Shown here in pieces: positions 33,021-43,191 of a stretch of DNA of 64,000 nucleotides. Both the position numbers and the translations under genes were made by a program. How positions within the stretch are numbered: position 1 is the stretch's first letter; each line of letters begins with the position of its first letter. Where the stretch lies: contig NC_066584.1 in assembly GCF_024323335.1 (NCBI RefSeq), positions 232,529,494 to 232,593,493 of the forward strand, given 5' to 3'. The DNA is from Lathyrus oleraceus. Its lineage: Eukaryota; Streptophyta; Magnoliopsida; Fabales; Fabaceae. The notes under the pieces are model-generated. The model saw nothing but the letters and a program-made list of their open reading frames with translations, made no database searches and was not told the origin of the DNA.

Positions 33021-36000
33021 TGTAAGACCCCAATTTTGGGCCCTAAGATCCCTCATGGCCCATATCATTCATATCATAACCTCAAGGATCATTGCATGCC
33101 TTTGCTTTCCTCTTAGTGGATAGATTGCCTTGTGGGTTTGTTTCTTGATCACCAAGCATACTTTGCATTTGTATATCTTTGCTTTCACATGTTTATTAAC
33201 CAAAAAGTACAAAAATATTGTCTGTCTAACCTTGTTGCTTGCAGTGGAAGCAATCATCAGCAATTAGGTCAAAGTCAGTCATTGATCAGTCAAAGCAATG
33301 GATGATGGCCATTCTTGCAGAATTTGGGCATCATGATTATTAATCAAAGGTTCACACATCTTGAGACATCATTTGAAGTCAAGGTCTCAAGGAATTAGGG
33401 TTTGGAAATCATCAGAAGAAGTTCAATCAGTCCAAAACCCTAAAAAAAGTCAACAGAAAGTCAAACTTGGTCAACAGTTGTTTTAATCAGGATTTGATGG
33501 ATAGAATTGATCTGAAGGAGTTCATTCATGCTTGTATAAGCCTCATATATCATGTTCAACCTCATCATGGAAGAAAATCAAGCAAATCAGAAATTTTCCA
33601 GAAATAGAAAGTGGACCTGTAATTTCAACTGCCAAAAATGGAAACTTCTTGATCTTAAACTTACATCATGATACAAGCTTCAAATGAATTTTTGCCCAAC
33701 ATGAAAGTTGAAGATCTTGTTCTCCCATTTTCAAAAAGTCCAAGAACATCAAAATCCCATGTGTGGTTGTCAAGATATGATCAAATCATTTTCACCAATT
33801 TTTGAACTTCAACAAGCCATAACTCTCAAACCATAAGGCCAAATTTGGTGGGGTTTTTTCCTACACACCACATTTTTCATCCTCTTTCCAAAAATATAAA
33901 TTTCATGACCTAAAACCTTGCCAATCAAAATGGCATTTTTGGACCAATTCCTTTAAAATTCAAAGTTTGACCAAACTTTGACTTTTTGATTTATGGACTT
34001 TTTCATCATTTTGCCAATTGGGAAATGTTTTAAACCATATTTGAAACTTGCTCAAAGCTTAAAACCATCACCATACCATCATTCCATCATCATTTTGGAT
34101 AAAAATTCAAAATTGGCAAAAGGTGCAAATAGAAGTACATAAGGCAAAACCAGTATAACATGCTGCAGCATTCCATGTATAACCAAAAACAGCACAAACA
34201 TACAGTCTGTACAGCCTGTAGCAGCCCAATTTCTCAGCAAATACACCTCCATTTCACACTTATGCAAGTTTAGCAACTTTTGGCAAATTACTTCATTAAG
34301 CTTAAGCAAGTTTAGCTTGTCATTAGTAGAGGTTAAACAGCACATATAAGGGCATTTTTCTGGCCATTTGAACCCTAGAGAACAGCAGCCACGATCAAAA
34401 AACACACATTCTCTCCCATTTGCATTTTGGCCATTTTGATTTTTTTTTTGCTCAAAGCTTCAAAGTGTTCGAGCAACCCTTGATCCCTTCATCACCTAGC
34501 CAACTCCTGGAGGCTTTTTGAACCATTAAATCCCGACTGGAAGTTCATTCTCCACTCTGTTTTCATTAAAGCTCAGCCATGGCAGATTTGGTCTGAAGAT
34601 TTTCTAAAGGTTGTTGAGCTAGAGCAACTTAGTCATTCACCATTGCAAGCTGAAAAGAACAACTGTTCCGGACCGAAGCCACAAAAACAGCACTGTTTCA
34701 TTGATCTCTCCAAATCAAGTAAGTTTTTCGACCCTCCCTTTTTTCCAATCCATGATATGTTTCTGGTAGAGTACACATCACTGAGTCCATTGCAACTTGT
34801 AGCATGTAAAATGGTTGTGTTATGACTGAAAAATCTAGATTTCATTTTTCATGCTTGAAGTTGTTTTCAATCGATTTGCTTGGATATTGTTGATTCAATG
34901 AGAAATATGTTTAGAATACGCATGCTTGATGTTTGTTGATGCTTTTGATATGCTTACATTTAATTTCTGGGCATTTTGAATTTTCGAGTTGCATGATGAT
35001 GATGAAGATATGCTGTTACATGATAAACCCTAGCCATCTTTTCCAGAAAATCCAGTTCATGTGTTGGCTGCTGTTGTGTGTGTTGCTGTTGTGATGCTAC
35101 ATAAGTGCTAATGTTATGTCATTTATATGCTGTTGCTCGATTTTGTTTTGATGAGGATGAAACATGAACTGGTTCTTTGCTGTACTGAAACCATGCTGCT
35201 GGTTATAAAACCTTACTATGTCCAGAAAAATTCACATCCTTAATGTTTGTTGTGGATGCTTGATTATTACCTGGTTTGATAATTACATGATGATGAAACT
35301 GAAGGATGAAATACTGCTGCCATGCTAAAACCATGCTGCAACTTTGAAACATGTTGTTGCTCTTGTTTGTTCTATTTGATATGATGATTGATGACATGAT
35401 GTTAACAATGCTGTTAAAGCCTGCTGCAGTTAAAACATTATGAACATGCTTAGAAAATTCCCATGAGCCATGTTGAATGCTATTGATTTGCCTGCTGCTA
35501 CCAAGGCCATGCTGTTATGTGTTTGTACTTAAAACCTGTCATGATGCTGCTTGAAAAAAGTGCTGTTATGCTATTAACCACATTGCAAATTGATGATGAA
35601 TATATGAGATCCCATGCTTATTGTCCATGCTGTGGTGTGCTGATTGAGATGCTTAATGAACACATTATGCTATTGCCATTCTGCTGCAATTTTGAGTCAT
35701 GAATGTGTGCCTGCTATGCTGTTTATATGCTGTCCTGTACTTGTGTTTTGCTTGACATGATGCTGATAAACATATGCTGCCATGCCTTTTGAATTTTGGT
35801 TGAGATTGCATGTTGATGATGAGCTTGTTTTGATTATATGATAAACAATAGAATTGATGCTGCTAATGCCCTGGTGTTCATACCAAACTTTCCCTGACCA
35901 GATTTCCCATGTCTATGTGCGTTTTGCTGATTGATTAATATTGCTCACTGATGATATTTCATGGCCACGCTTTTTTTTGCTAATACTGTTGTTCATGTGC

Positions 36001-38754
36001 TATTGATTTTGATGATGAATCTGGTTGATGAATGCATGATATTGCTGCTATGTTTGAGCTGTTCATAAATCTTCATGTCCATGTTGTTTTGCTGTTATGC
36101 TATGAAGAATGTTGATGGCTGCTATTTTATTACATTGTTTTGGTCTGCTATTGAATTTACCTATACCATGCTGTTGTTTGTGTTGGAAGCATGAGAATAC
36201 ATGATACATGCTGCTGCTACATATTGCCAAATGTTTGCTGCAAATTCGAAAACATGTTGTTACTGTTGTTTGTTCTGTTTGATATGATGAACATGATGCT
36301 AAAACCAATGCTGCTGGGTTGAACCATAAACTATGCCCAGAATTTTTCCCACGATGCCATGTTGGTGCTGTTGTTTGTTTTTGGTTGAGGCTGCATATTG
36401 AAGTTCTTGCTATGATGCCATGTTGAAAGCTGTTGATTGCCCTGCTGCTGTTTTGAACATGCCTAAAAAAACCATGTGGATTGTGTTGCATGCTGTTGTA
36501 TGGTGGTTATGTGAACATTACATGTATGTTGCTGTTGTGTGATGGTTGTTTTTGTATTTTGGAAGCTGAAACAAATGCCTTGCCATAGCTGAAACCCTAG
36601 GGTTTATGTTGCCCAGCAACTTGATTTTTGATTGGCTGTTGCTGTGGTGTGTACTGTTACATTGAGGGCCAACCAATCAGGTTATTTCGTTTGGCCCTCC
36701 AAAACACAGCCGTTTGGATTAGTGAGACAGAAATTACAGCAATGCCATTTGTTGACCTTGTTTGACCATGCTCTTGTTCATACTTGTTCCAATTATTCAC
36801 TCAACTTAAACAATTCATTTCTCATTCAATTTTCACTCAAAAATTATGATTTTTTTGCATGATGATCACAAAGATGTCTATTATTTAATCATGATTTTTA
36901 ATTAATTTTTGGTGGCTGAATTTTAATTGATAATTGATTTCTTCACATGTGTGCATAAATGATACCCTTTGCCATTTCAATTGTGAAATACTCATGTTGC
37001 ATCCTTTGCCTTTGAAATTTTTTGTGGTAAAACTAGACACATTGATCTTCATTTCCATATAAAGTTTGTGGATTTCCATTTGTGGTTTGATAGATATGAA
37101 TTTTTGAATTAGGGTGTGACAATTTGTGTCACACCAATGATATGCAAATGTATGATTTTTGTTCACATGCTTCCCCTTATCCAAATCACTTGAAATTTTG
37201 CATGAATGATCCCTTGTATGTCTAATTGATGTATGATTTTTCTTGGAATTAATCTTGCTGTTTTCCATTTGATTGAGAATTTTCTTCCATATGTGGTCAT
37301 CTGTTGACTTTTTGTGCTATACCTTGCCAAATCCTTTATGAAATTCTCAAACCTTATTGTATGATCATGAAATTTCATATGTGATAATTAGACATCTCAA
37401 GCTTTGCATTGGTGTAAATTTCATTCATTTCTCTTCTGTTTTCAAATTGATATGATTTTTTGAAGTTGACCTATGCTTGTTGACTTTCACCATGCTTACT
37501 TGAATTTGATTTGACTTCATGAATTTCATTGACTGCCTTCCTCTCATCCAAATGCCATGAAATTTTGCATGTATACCATGTTAGATGTTAGGATTGAGTG
37601 TGATTTATTTCATAATTTTTGGGATTGTTTGAGTTGACTTTTGAATGAAGTCTTTGCTGTTGACTTTTGTATGCTTCTCTTGCCATGCTTTGCATTCATT
37701 TGTGTATGAAATGACCATGATGCATGATATAAGTTTGAATCCAATTGTGTTTGCTTCCTACATGATTGCATTTGACTTTGATTGAACATTGCTTGCTGCC
37801 TTGACTTTTTCTTTCATCTTTGGCCCTAGGCTAGTCCTAGTGGTCTCCTGAGCTTACAATTGAGCTGTTGTTTCAGGTTGAGCACCCATGCTTTAAGGAT
37901 CACTCCAATGTGCTTGATTTGAATTGTTTATATTGTGCTAACACTTGTTTTGTAGGTGACTCATATGCTTGAGTCTTTGTGCCTTGCACAATTGGTCCTT
38001 CTGTGTGACCATTGGTTCATTTTCTTTTGCTTTTGACTGTTGACTTGTTTGCTAATAAGTTTGACTTTTGCAGGTACTTTAGTTGCCTAAGTTCTTTGAA
38101 CTTGATTGCTTGCTTTGCTTTATAGCATTTGCTTTGAGGTATAAACCCTTCTTCTTCATGTAGTCTGGAGACCCGGTCTGTTATTTGACCGGGCAAACTG
38201 TCTGAAGTCCTCCTTAAGAGGCAATGCCTGTGTTTGTTTATATTTGTCCTAAGCAGGAAAAGTCCTTCAAGTAAGGCAATTGGTGGAAGGTAGGGATAAG
38301 TAATCTATCCCCCACTATTCAGTGTGTCCTCTCTTTGCTCCCAGTACCTGGTTGAAGCAATGAGATAAATACCCAAGATCTAATCGAGTCAATAATGTGG
38401 AGAGAGTTCCTACTTTCTGAACTCCCACACTTTCTTTGATGCTCTCTCTGATTTGAGATAGAAGCAATGAGGCACACTCCTCATCTCCTATTCATCTGCT
38501 TCACCTGAGCCCCTCAATGGCCAGGTTAAGAGCGACCTTTACCCATTACAGTGGACTTTTAAAGTCAACCCTCTTGTGTGAGCCCCCATTGTTTGGCTAT
38601 AGAGTGTGCTGTTTGCTATTCATTGATTGATTGATTGCTTCATGTGCACTTGCTTGCCTGTATGCTATGCATTTATCATCATCATCAATTGCCATTAATG
38701 CATGATCATCTCATCTGTTTTGTGATGCTATCATTGTTGTTTGCCCATTGAGGA

Positions 38755-39415
38755 CAATTGTAAGTCCATTGCTTTGGCATTTGCTCCTGTGATATGGAAG
38801 GATAGAGTGTAAGACCTCATTGGTCACTCATATCTTCTGTTCATCTGTGTGTATGTGAGGATACAGTTATAAGTCCCTGTAAGTTGGCATCTGTTATCCT
38901 GTGATCATAATTTGATCTGTTTGATGTTGTATGTGAGGTTGCAGTTGTAAGTCCCTGTAAGTTGGCATCTGCTTTCCTGTGATCATAGTTTGTTCATCTG
39001 TTGTATGAGAGGTTGCAATTATAAGTCCCTGTAAGTTGGCATTTGCATTCCTGTGATCATATTGTTGCTTTTGTTCTTGTATGTGAGGATCCATTGTAAG
39101 CCCCTGTGATGTGGCATTGGATTTCCTGTGAGCATACTGTGGAGTTAACCTAAGTCCAGATAGATTGGCAGTTAACTTCCATATTTCATCTTTGTTTTCT
39201 TTTGAGGAGATCGGTGTAAGTCCATTGAGTGGCATCTGATATCCTGTTCTGTTTTAGGAGACTGGTGTAAATCCATCTATTGGTATCCGGTATCCGCTTT
39301 TATTTCTTTGCCTGTGGAGATTAGTGTAAGACCATTGAGTGGCTTCTGATATCCCGTTTTGTTTTAGGAGATTGGTATAAGACCATTGATTGGCATCCGA
39401 TATCCGCCTTTGCTT
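38755..39415 (+). repeat. Diverged tandem array in the Ogre LTR
   Basis: About nine or ten units of roughly 60-85 bp, each containing a gtaagtcc, ttggcat and atcctgt series. The units near 38860-39060 are the most alike (agtccctgtaagttggcat three times). The 3' LTR carries the same array at about 60336-60996. Confidence 0.8.
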
Positions 39416-40011
39416 TGTTTGTTTGTTATTATTAATTGCTATTCCAAAGGACACACTTGAATCATCTGCTATATGATTTCAAGAAGTGAACCTTCTAAGA
39501 AGTTTTACTATCCATCCCTCATCCATTCATCATTCATTACGTCTTAGAACCTTTTCACACTATACCTTTTAAATTTGACATAAGTGTTGTGCAAACATCT
39601 TCATGTTTTTCTAACTAAAAACCTGGACTCAAGTCCTTGACCTTTTTCAAACTTCATTTCATAATACTTATTTGAATTGATCTTAATCATACTTTGACTT
39701 CATTTTCATAATCATAATCAGTAACTCCACTCATTCACTTGTTTTGGCTTTGTCCATTAATCTTTTCATACATGAGCTATAGGTTTGATTTATCTTAGTG
39801 GTTGATGTTAATCTCACCTTCTGTCTTTAGTGATTGAATTGTAAGCCTTCCTCGCCTATTATAGGGTTAACCCCTCTCTGGCCAGTTGAAGCTGTTCTCA
39901 CATGGTGGACGTTGTTGTTTGTATAAGGTTGAGTTTTCTCCCGTGGATAACGTAAGACCTGGGGTTTGTGTTTAAAATTGAACCTAACCCACTTTTGGAA
40001 ATCTTTTAGCC

Positions 40012-40080
40012 GAACTACGGCGTTCTGATCCTTACCTTTGATGGAAGGTACGTAGGCAACGGGTTCATCCGTTCGAACCC
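40012..40080 (+). other. Conserved double-hairpin module in the Ogre 5' LTR
   Basis: GAACTACGGCGTTCTGATCC is followed by hairpin 1 (TACCTT 40033-40038, AAGGTA 40045-40050, six-base loop), the core CGTAGGCA (40051-40058), and hairpin 2 (GGGTTC 40061-40066, GAACCC 40075-40080). The same order with different but complementary stems occurs in the three other Tat/Ogre LTRs of the window. Its function is unknown to me. Confidence 0.75.
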
Positions 40081-40437
40081 AATACCCAATAATAATAAAA
40101 ATGTATATTCTTTTCTCATCATCCCAATCATGTTTGCACAATGTTTATGTCATAACAAATAACAATATTTTACAACAAGTGTGAAAAGGGCTCCCTAGGA
40201 GTACCTAGGACGTAGTGGGTGCCTAACACCTTCCCATTGCGTAATTTACCCCTTACCCAGACTCTCTGATCTTTTTATTAGTTTTCTACGTGTAAAACTT
40301 CTTAGGCTTTTGTTCGCTTTTTAGCCAGTCCTTTGGATAAATAAAAGTGCGGTGGCGACTCGAAATTTTTCATGTATCTCTTAGCTTATGATTTAATCGA
40401 TAGATCATATAGCAACGAATACACCGCTACAGAAAAG

Positions 40438-40455
40438 TGGCGACTCTGCTGGGGA
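40438..40455 (+). other. Primer binding site of the Ogre element
   Basis: TGGCGACTCTGCTGGGGA lies six bases after the LTR end. tRNA-Arg is the described primer for Ogre elements. Confidence 0.88.
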
Positions 40456-41388
40456 TCGAACCCAGAATCTCTGGTTGTATTGCCTACTTTTCACCCTTGT
40501 TGTGCTATATTGTTTTATCTTTATCTGACATATTTTTGTACAATTTGGGATGAATGTATTGATTGTAATGTGTGAATTGCTTGATATACATTTGCTGTGT
40601 GCTTTGGTGATCTGTGAGATGAGTTCTATACCCGAACTCGAGTGCTCTCTAGGATAGGAGAATGGCATAGTCTTGTTGACTGGTGTGGAGTAGTCCTTAG
40701 CCAGTTGACTTGCGAGTCCATTCACTTGGTGGAGGTCATGTTGAACTAATAATGTCACACAAGTTATTTGTGGTTAGGCATTATTCTTTCAATCATGTTC
40801 CGCAGAAGCCAAGGACCTTAGTTTACCAAACCCATCTTGGCCTATTTTTAGGACCGTAGTGCGGAGGTCGTTCAGATGTCAGTTCTGATACGATTGTTAC
40901 GCGATACTACACTCATAAGAGTTTCTCTTGAGAATATTCTTGGAATACGAGTATTCGTTCCTCCGATAATATTCGAAAGATGGAACGATGATTATGGGAA
41001 CCTCTGATAGAACATGTCTGGCAGGTTTAAACCCTAGTACACTCCCTTTGGGTGGTTCTTAACCGAGACTCCATGCTCGTGACTCTCAACAAACCCGTGA
41101 TTCGTGGTTGAGTCGTTCAAGCATTGTTAATATCAATGGATCCCGGATCAGGTGTAAAACCTAAAATCCACCAAAGCGGCTGGTTGATATTAGGAATGTT
41201 TGAACCGGTTCATGTACCGTTAATATCAATGGAACTTGGGTGTCGATAAGGTGAAAACCTAAATCCACCAAAATGGATGATTGATATTAGGGATACATAG
41301 AGCTTTCCCACGACCTTTGTTTGGTGTGCTTTGTTTGATCCTTGAGTGTGTTTGTTGCATTCATGCATTCACGCATTCATCCGCATTC
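40456..41388 (+). other. Leader of the Ogre element
   Basis: A 0.93-kb untranslated leader. It has a tandem pair of long-range hairpins: TAATATCAA at 41128-41136 pairs with TTGATATTA at 41184-41192, and TAATATCAA at 41221-41229 pairs with TTGATATTA at 41281-41289. The stretches between share ggtgtaaaacctaaaatcca-like words. Confidence 0.75.
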
Positions 41389-42897
41389 ATGTCATCAAAA
41401 GAGAAAATTTTCAAGGAACTTAAAGGGTTATTTGCAAAATTTTCAGACATGGAAAGACCGAAAAGGCATACAAAGAAGTACAGCTTTAAGCAGCCTGATG
41501 TAAAAGAGTTAAGGAATCTGACATCATATGTATTAGATCCCTTGGGTTTCAAGGCTCGATATGGGAAGCTTCTGCCGTTGCTGACTACTCAAGTGGATGA
41601 GGGATTGATGAGCACTCTTGCTCAGTTCTATGATCCGCTCTATCATTGCTTCTTATTTCCGGACTTCCAGTTGTTGCCGACTTTGGAAGAATACTCTCAC
41701 CTTATTGGGATTCCTATTCTGGATCAAGTGCCGTTCAGTGGCTTAGAGAGTATTCCATCTGCTCGAGAGATCTCCAGCCTGTTGCACATAGATGAAGATC
41801 TGATTAGAGCTAATCTGACTACCAAAGGCGGAATTCAAGGTTTTCCTTCCGAGTTCCTCATTGCCCAAGCTACCTTTTATGGGAAGGCCATGAGTGAGGA
41901 TGCCTTTGAGGCTCTATTCGTATTGCTCATCTATGGATTGGTGCTGTTTCCCAACTTTGACAAGTTCGTCGACATGAACGCCATTAGGATCTTTTCAGTT
42001 CTTAATCCGGTTCCGACCTTGTTGGGTGATGCGTATGTCTCCATGCATCTGAGGAATATGAAGAATGGAGGAGTCATTGTCTGCTGTTTACCCCTGCTGT
42101 ACAAGTGGTTTATTTCGCACTTGCCGCAGACAGTTGCTTTCAAGGAGAACAAGGGATGTCTACGGTGGTCTCAGAGACTCATGTCTCTCACCAATGATGA
42201 TATCACCTGGTATGATCGCGTGTATGATACCGTTCAGATCATCAATTCTTGTGGTGAATTCCCCAATGTGCCTCTTCTTGGTACATGTGGTGGGATTACC
42301 TACAACCCTACGCTTGCACGTCGTCAGCTTGGGTTCCCCCTAAAGGATAAACCCCATAACATTCTGTTAGAAGGTGTGTTCTTTCAGGAGGGTAAAGATC
42401 CCCAAGGCCTGAAAGCCAGATTTGTCCGCGCTTGGCGCAATATTCGCATAAAGAGTAGGAATGAATTGGGTCCAAAGAACTGCATTGCTTTGGAGCCATA
42501 CACCTCTTGGGTCAGACAGAGGGCTGCTACCTACCTGATGCCATATGATCATCCAAGACCTACACTGTTGGATGTGGCTGGGCCTTCAACCCTCCCTACC
42601 CAACGTGTAGAGGAGTTGAGAGAAGAAGACCTTTCGCGTGCCTGGATCCGCGAGAGAGAGGAATTGCTGCAGCAGCTCAAGGAGAAGGATGATATGATTG
42701 AATTTCTCGAGCACCGAGTGATCGATGATCCGAACGACACTTGGACTTCTCTGCTTCCTCAGTCATCCAAATTCTGGAAAAGGAAGTATGATCAACTTGC
42801 AAAGGAGAAAGCTGATATGGAGGCCGCCTATGAGAGAGAGATCAAGAAGTTGTACACTTCTCGTCTTCCAGCATCCCGAGCTAATAGGGATCCATAG
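41389..42897 (+). CDS. Ogre ORF1 protein (plant mobile domain-like)
   Basis: An intact 502-codon frame from the ATG at 41389 (the frame is open from 41281 but the upstream part, rich in His and Phe, looks like leader). An extra ORF upstream of gag is a hallmark of Ogre; its role is not established. The body (about residues 40-400) has the WD/Leu-rich pattern with LGFKARYGKLLPLL, YDPLYHCFLFPDFQLLPTLE, EYSHLIGIPI and VFFQEGKDPQ, resembling plant mobile domain proteins. The C-terminus (about 405-495) is rich in Glu, Arg and Lys with heptads (REREELLQQLKEKDDMIEFL), a probable coiled coil. It has no frameshift, in contrast with the downstream pol. Homology to the mobile domain is from memory of the family and was not searched. 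Confidence 0.85.
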   Translation: MSSKEKIFKELKGLFAKFSDMERPKRHTKKYSFKQPDVKELRNLTSYVLDPLGFKARYGKLLPLLTTQVDEGLMSTLAQFYDPLYHCFLFPDFQLLPTLEEYSHLIGIPILDQVPFSGLESIPSAREISSLLHIDEDLIRANLTTKGGIQGFPSEFLIAQATFYGKAMSEDAFEALFVLLIYGLVLFPNFDKFVDMNAIRIFSVLNPVPTLLGDAYVSMHLRNMKNGGVIVCCLPLLYKWFISHLPQTVAFKENKGCLRWSQRLMSLTNDDITWYDRVYDTVQIINSCGEFPNVPLLGTCGGITYNPTLARRQLGFPLKDKPHNILLEGVFFQEGKDPQGLKARFVRAWRNIRIKSRNELGPKNCIALEPYTSWVRQRAATYLMPYDHPRPTLLDVAGPSTLPTQRVEELREEDLSRAWIREREELLQQLKEKDDMIEFLEHRVIDDPNDTWTSLLPQSSKFWKRKYDQLAKEKADMEAAYEREIKKLYTSRLPASRANRDP

Positions 42898-43191
42898 GAT
42901 GTTATTTACCTTTTCTCTTTGTAATATTTAAAAGAATGCTGTACTTCTTTGTCTAATATTTTGAATGAAATATTTTCCATGAGCAATCAAAATGTTTAAA
43001 TATTCGAAATATTGCAAATGTACCCTAAGGTTCCTTGAAAATCAAAACATTTGCACAAGCATTTCATGCATCATTCTTGCATAAACAGGTACCCATCTTT
43101 TTCTGGTCTTCCGGTTCTAACTCTGTTCTTCATTTATTTTGAAGACAAGCTGACTCACCGGTATTATACAAGGGTCAACTCTGCAAGGATT

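Larger units (their letters stand above)
33021..40431 (+). repeat. 5' LTR of the Ogre element
   Basis: 7411 bp, exceptionally long, with no gene. Subregions: 33021-34950 is A/T rich with gtcaaactttgac-type runs; 34950-36600 is dominated by loosely repeated atgctgctgttg words; 36900-37800 carries T-rich words such as gaaattttgcatg; 38755-39415 holds a tandem array; 40012-40080 is the conserved double hairpin; 40190-40240 is the conserved ggtgcctaacaccttccc block; and 40335-40362 is AATAAATAAAAGTGC followed by ggtggcgactcg. A TATA box cannot be assigned with confidence. Confidence 0.93.

Noticed and set aside
34079..34405. Antisense 108-codon frame, longer at 55658-56056
   Set aside because: LTR sequence with a one-base T-run difference between copies; low-complexity composition and no recognisable domain.
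38755..39415. Regularly spaced repeats resembling a CRISPR array
   Set aside because: Units are diverged, spacers are not unique, it lies inside an LTR and is duplicated in the other LTR; the DNA is from a plant.
40008..40080. A-box-like (tagccgaacta) and B-box-like (gttcgaacc) words suggesting a tRNA or Pol III gene in the Ogre LTR
   Set aside because: No acceptor stem forms, and the B-box word is not kept in the other module copies, where hairpin 2 has an unrelated sequence. The hairpin explanation fits all copies.
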